A DNA stretch of 64,000 nt, from positions 2,542,001-2,606,000 of the forward strand of contig NZ_JBMEUF010000001.1 in NCBI RefSeq assembly GCF_048820975.1, read 5' to 3'. The notes beneath the pieces are model-generated. The model saw only the letters and a list, made by a program, of their open reading frames with translations. It searched no databases and was not told the DNA's origin. Shown piece after piece: positions 61,492 through 64,000 of this stretch. A program made the translations under genes and the position numbers. The DNA comes from Glaciecola sp048820975 (lineage in GTDB: Bacteria > Pseudomonadota > Gammaproteobacteria > Enterobacterales > Alteromonadaceae). Each line of letters opens with the position of its first letter. Position 1 is the stretch's first letter.

Positions 61492-62068
61492 TGACTCTAT
61501 AGGCGCCTTAACTCAATGCGACTTCCACAGCCTTCACAGCTAGTTTTCGTGAGTAAATTAGACGGCTGAATGTCTACATTTTTCTTGCTTTTTGTTTTGA
61601 AATTACTTGAATCCATGCCGGAACATAAGATTATTTAGCCGAATGAAAATAGGTAAATATTTGATGGCTTGTGGAAATACAAAAGCACAAAATAAGCCAA
61701 CTCAGAAAAATACAACATTTTCAGTCACTTAAAATAAAAAGAAGAAAGAATCAGACCAAACGGTCCATTTTGAAGCATTAAGATTGTGCAATAGATCGCC
61801 AAAATGATGCTTTAAGATTAGAAAAGTGTTTACGAACGCGCTTTTTATGTATTTGAACGTGAAAGCTTTATTCGGAACAAAACGTGACGTAGGAAATTCC
61901 GCTCCTCTGCATTCAATAGCGTTTAGAATCCCTTTGTATGACTGTAAGCCATAGCAGAATTAATATGCTGTTAGTGGATAACTAATTTATCTAACATTTG
62001 AGCTTTATAGTTATAAGAAAAATTGTTGTTTTAAATATAAAGGAGGCTTGCATCAGCTTCTGGTGTTA
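61492..62068. other. Intergenic region without a recognised gene
   Basis: 577 nt, AT-rich. Short plus-strand frames (for example 22 codons starting near 61570) have no family resemblance. The stretch holds the promoter of the permease gene and the tail of the MarR gene. Confidence 0.5.
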
Positions 62069-62494
62069 TTAATTAGTTGATAACGATGTTACATGGTTTA
62101 AAAAACGCAGTACCACATCAAGCTCTTGTTCACTAAAATCTTTCGTTAATTGAAGGTTGAAAGCCTTAAGTAAACCTACTGCTTCAGACAAAATTTGTTC
62201 GCCTTTATCAGTGATTGTTAATAGCGACGCGCGAGCATCGCTTTGATGTGTTTCTCTTATAATCAAACCATTTGCTTGCATGCGCCTTGCAAGCCCTGTA
62301 ACGGCTGACTTATCTAACATCAGAATCGTTGCAAGGTCTTTCATTAATAGCTCATTGTGTTTTTTTAGCGTCATTAATGCTGTAAGTTGTGTGGCGGAAA
62401 TACCCAATGCGTTTTTTGCACCAATATCAAGGTGCTTCATCATGGCATGACGAGCTAAATTTAAGTGGTAAATTAAGCGTTTATCTTTAGGCAT
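62069..62494 (-). CDS. MarR family transcriptional regulator
   Basis: 141 aa. Winged helix-turn-helix with SATQLTALMTLKKHNELLMK, then LATILMLDKSAVTGLARRMQ and GLIIRETHQSDARASLLTITD (wing). MarR proteins bind palindromes as dimers and release on binding small aromatic ligands. It is divergent from an alpha/beta hydrolase gene, with a good palindrome between them at 62578-62597, so it probably controls both. Confidence 0.92.
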   Translation of the reverse strand: MPKDKRLIYHLNLARHAMMKHLDIGAKNALGISATQLTALMTLKKHNELLMKDLATILMLDKSAVTGLARRMQANGLIIRETHQSDARASLLTITDKGEQILSEAVGLLKAFNLQLTKDFSEQELDVVLRFLNHVTSLSTN

Positions 62495-62577
62495 CTACAG
62501 CTCTTTATTACATATTTGTTTTAAGAAAAGTATATTTCACCCTGCATGTTACAGGATTTAAGTACCTTAATCGAAAC

Positions 62578-62597
62578 TTAGTTGACATGTAAACTAA
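62578..62597. promoter_or_regulatory. MarR-type operator
   Basis: TTAGTT-GACATGTA-AACTAA, an inverted repeat with 18 of 20 symmetric positions in the divergent marR/hydrolase region. It contains TTGACA and TTTACA, possible -35 elements on each strand. Confidence 0.6.
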
Positions 62598-62655
62598 ATT
62601 ATATAAAACTGATCCGACCTTATGATATTGAATAAGATTGGTAGAGCTGCCTGTG

Positions 62656-62707
62656 AGCTTGTTGATAAAACTAAACTTGATAATCTTCATGTAAATATCA
62701 ACAAGCT
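62656..62707 (+). promoter_or_regulatory. 12-bp inverted repeat in the hydrolase leader
   Basis: AGCTTGTTGATA (62656-62667) and TATCAACAAGCT (62696-62707) are perfect complements with a 28-nt loop, 45 nt before the hydrolase ATG. It could be an RNA hairpin in the leader or a second operator. Confidence 0.5.
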
Positions 62708-62752
62708 AGTTGCAGTGCGTTAGTCGTAATAAAAAGAAATGGAGAAGGTCGG

Positions 62753-63673
62753 ATGAACAGTAAACCCGATGCTGGCAATATGTCTGCCACTATGATGAAT
62801 ACACAAATGACGTATTCAATTGAAGATACAATGGTGTCGTGTGCAGATGGCTATATGTTAGCAGCGAGTATTTATACGCCTAAAACTAATTATAAAGGTG
62901 CAATACTCATTGGCCCAGCAACAGGTATTAAACGACAATTTTACACGGGTATATCTGCCTACTTAGCTGAAAATGGCTTTGCTGTTCTCACTTACGATAA
63001 CAGAGGAATAGCAGAGTCTTTACATGGTGACGTTAAGCAAAATGATGCAACGCTTCAAAGCTGGGGAGAACTGGATCAACCCGCCGCGTTATCGTACCTT
63101 ATTAAATGTTTCCCTAATACGACTTATCATTTGTTAGGTCACAGTGCCGGCGGGCAATTGTTCGGATTGTTTCCCAGCGCACAGCAACTTAGCTCTGTTT
63201 TTAACTATGCATGTTCCTCTGGAAGCTTGAGTAATATGGCTAAAAGACACTTAGGGCAGGCGCATTTTTTTATGAATTTTTTTATTCCTGTTTCCAACGC
63301 AATTTTTGGTTATACAAAAGCAGATTGGGTAGGAATGGGAGAACCTTTGCCTAAACGCGTGGCGCAACAATGGCAAGAATGGTGTAACGGAAGTGGTTAT
63401 GTAAAAATGGGGTTTAACAAAACTATTGATAAACACTATTTTGACTCACTCACATTACCCACTATGTGGGTGAACTCTACAGACGATGCAATAGCCAATA
63501 ATACAAATGTGTTAGATATGATAAACGTTTTTCCCAATATAACAGCAGAACGTAAAACCCTACATCCAGCTGATTACGGACTAAAAGAAATTGGACACAT
63601 GAAGTTTTTTAGCCGTAAAAGCCAATCACTTTGGAAGTTGCCTCTTTCTTGGTTTGAAAAACACTCAAATTAA
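62753..63673 (+). CDS. Alpha/beta hydrolase
   Basis: 306 aa. Nucleophile elbow LLGHSAGGQLFGLF (Ser near 138) and a conserved VNSTDDAIANN loop with the Asp near 242; His in the GHMKFF near the C-terminus. It fits the serine-aminopeptidase/lysophospholipase-like group. No signal peptide. GGAGAAGG precedes the ATG. Control by the divergent MarR is likely. The substrate is unknown. Confidence 0.88.
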   Translation: MNSKPDAGNMSATMMNTQMTYSIEDTMVSCADGYMLAASIYTPKTNYKGAILIGPATGIKRQFYTGISAYLAENGFAVLTYDNRGIAESLHGDVKQNDATLQSWGELDQPAALSYLIKCFPNTTYHLLGHSAGGQLFGLFPSAQQLSSVFNYACSSGSLSNMAKRHLGQAHFFMNFFIPVSNAIFGYTKADWVGMGEPLPKRVAQQWQEWCNGSGYVKMGFNKTIDKHYFDSLTLPTMWVNSTDDAIANNTNVLDMINVFPNITAERKTLHPADYGLKEIGHMKFFSRKSQSLWKLPLSWFEKHSN

Positions 63674-63695
63674 CCCCAACGCCCGTCAGTATATA

Positions 63696-63723
63696 GGCTA
63701 ATGAATGGTTTTCTACATTAGCC
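63696..63723 (+). terminator. Hairpin after the hydrolase gene
   Basis: GGCTAATG / CATTAGCC stem with a 12-nt loop, 23 nt past the stop. No T tract. Confidence 0.4.
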
Positions 63724-63857
63724 CCATTTAACGAGGCAAATAATACGTTCGCTTCTAAACTTAAAATTACGAATGTTACTAAGCAATTGGGCGACTGCTG
63801 CCGCGTTATTCAGTATAGTAGTAGGCAATTTCATAGTATACGACTGTAGGTTGGGTA

Positions 63858-64000
63858 TTGAGCACTACCAATGATAAAGGGCGATTGCACCAAATCTTCT
63901 ATCGCAACGGAGAGCATCACCGCGGCGGCGCAGATGTCTCGTTTCGTGATATTGTAAAAGTGTTTGGTTTTCGTTCGGTAGAAATTGGCAAATGGGTCAC
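63858..64000 (+). CDS. N-terminus of a protein resembling LPD1-type polyvalent proteins (partial)
   Basis: A TTG start at 63858, with AGG 8 nt upstream, opens STTNDKGRLHQIFYRNGEHH, RGGADVSFRDIVKVFGFRS and VEIGKWVT up to the right edge. FGFR-V-E-x-G-x-WV is the pattern of the large polyvalent-protein-associated domain LPD1, found in phage and conjugative-element proteins. Only 47 codons are visible. The call is family resemblance from memory. Confidence 0.5.
   Translation, partial: MSTTNDKGRLHQIFYRNGEHHRGGADVSFRDIVKVFGFRSVEIGKWV

Noticed and set aside
1..64000. CRISPR arrays, rRNA, tRNA and insertion sequences
   Set aside because: No regularly spaced direct repeats, no tRNA cloverleaf or rRNA segments, and no transposase frames were seen by reading; a dedicated scan would settle it.

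Overview
The window looks like chromosomal DNA of a marine gammaproteobacterium, most likely Alteromonadales/Alteromonadaceae. The reasons are the low-to-moderate GC, short intergenic gaps, TonB-dependent receptors next to tryptophan-halogenase-like flavoproteins, an AcrAB-type pump with its own AcrR-type regulator, HiPIP, HD-GYP and MASE1 signalling proteins, and REP-type palindromes. This placement is inferred from gene content; no rRNA or tRNA gene was seen. Both ends cut through genes.

Left part (1-19 kb): housekeeping and small accessory genes. These are the yceI/cytochrome b561 pair, a CBS protein, a secreted M64-type metallopeptidase lipoprotein with a small secreted partner, a degenerate HD-GYP protein, a HiPIP, a flavin reductase, a FAN1-like nuclease fused to a DnaQ-type exonuclease, two medium-chain reductases, a DsbA-like protein, an MCP and several lipoproteins. 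At 19-24 kb lies an acrR-acrA-acrB efflux locus with a recognisable AcrR-type operator.

At 24.1-30.1 kb is the most interesting intact system: an ECF sigma factor, its anti-sigma factor and a four-gene operon (DUF4331 protein, cadherin/Ig-like lipoprotein, TPR protein, HupE/UreJ-like membrane protein with an EF-hand-like loop). The same two-part motif (TGCATCCAAT, 13 nt, CGTTTRG) precedes both the sigma gene and the DUF4331 gene. This predicts an autoregulated ECF regulon whose function I cannot name.

At 30.3-45.2 kb there is a carbohydrate-type locus: TonB receptor, halogenase-like flavoprotein, then (after a gap) LacI regulator, second halogenase-like protein, GPH-family sugar symporter and GH13 alpha-glucosidase. 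The gap (36.1-38.8 kb) holds a previously untracked feature: a run of integron-type gene cassettes on the minus strand separated by attC-like sites, with no integrase in the window (a CALIN). At least three cassette genes are broken: a RelE-like toxin (frameshift plus stop), a HigB-like toxin (stop at a conserved Arg) and a small membrane protein (early stop). HigA is intact.

The right part (45.2-64 kb) has REP-like tandem repeats, a dead RHH antitoxin remnant, a WapI-like orphan immunity gene flanked by small ORFs, an SDR, a DksA/TraR-type zinc-finger protein, a MASE1 hybrid kinase, an M16 protease, a serine hydrolase, a 2OG oxygenase, a TonB receptor plus NCS1 permease pair, and a MarR/alpha-beta hydrolase divergent pair. 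A truncated gene resembling LPD1-type polyvalent proteins runs off the right edge.
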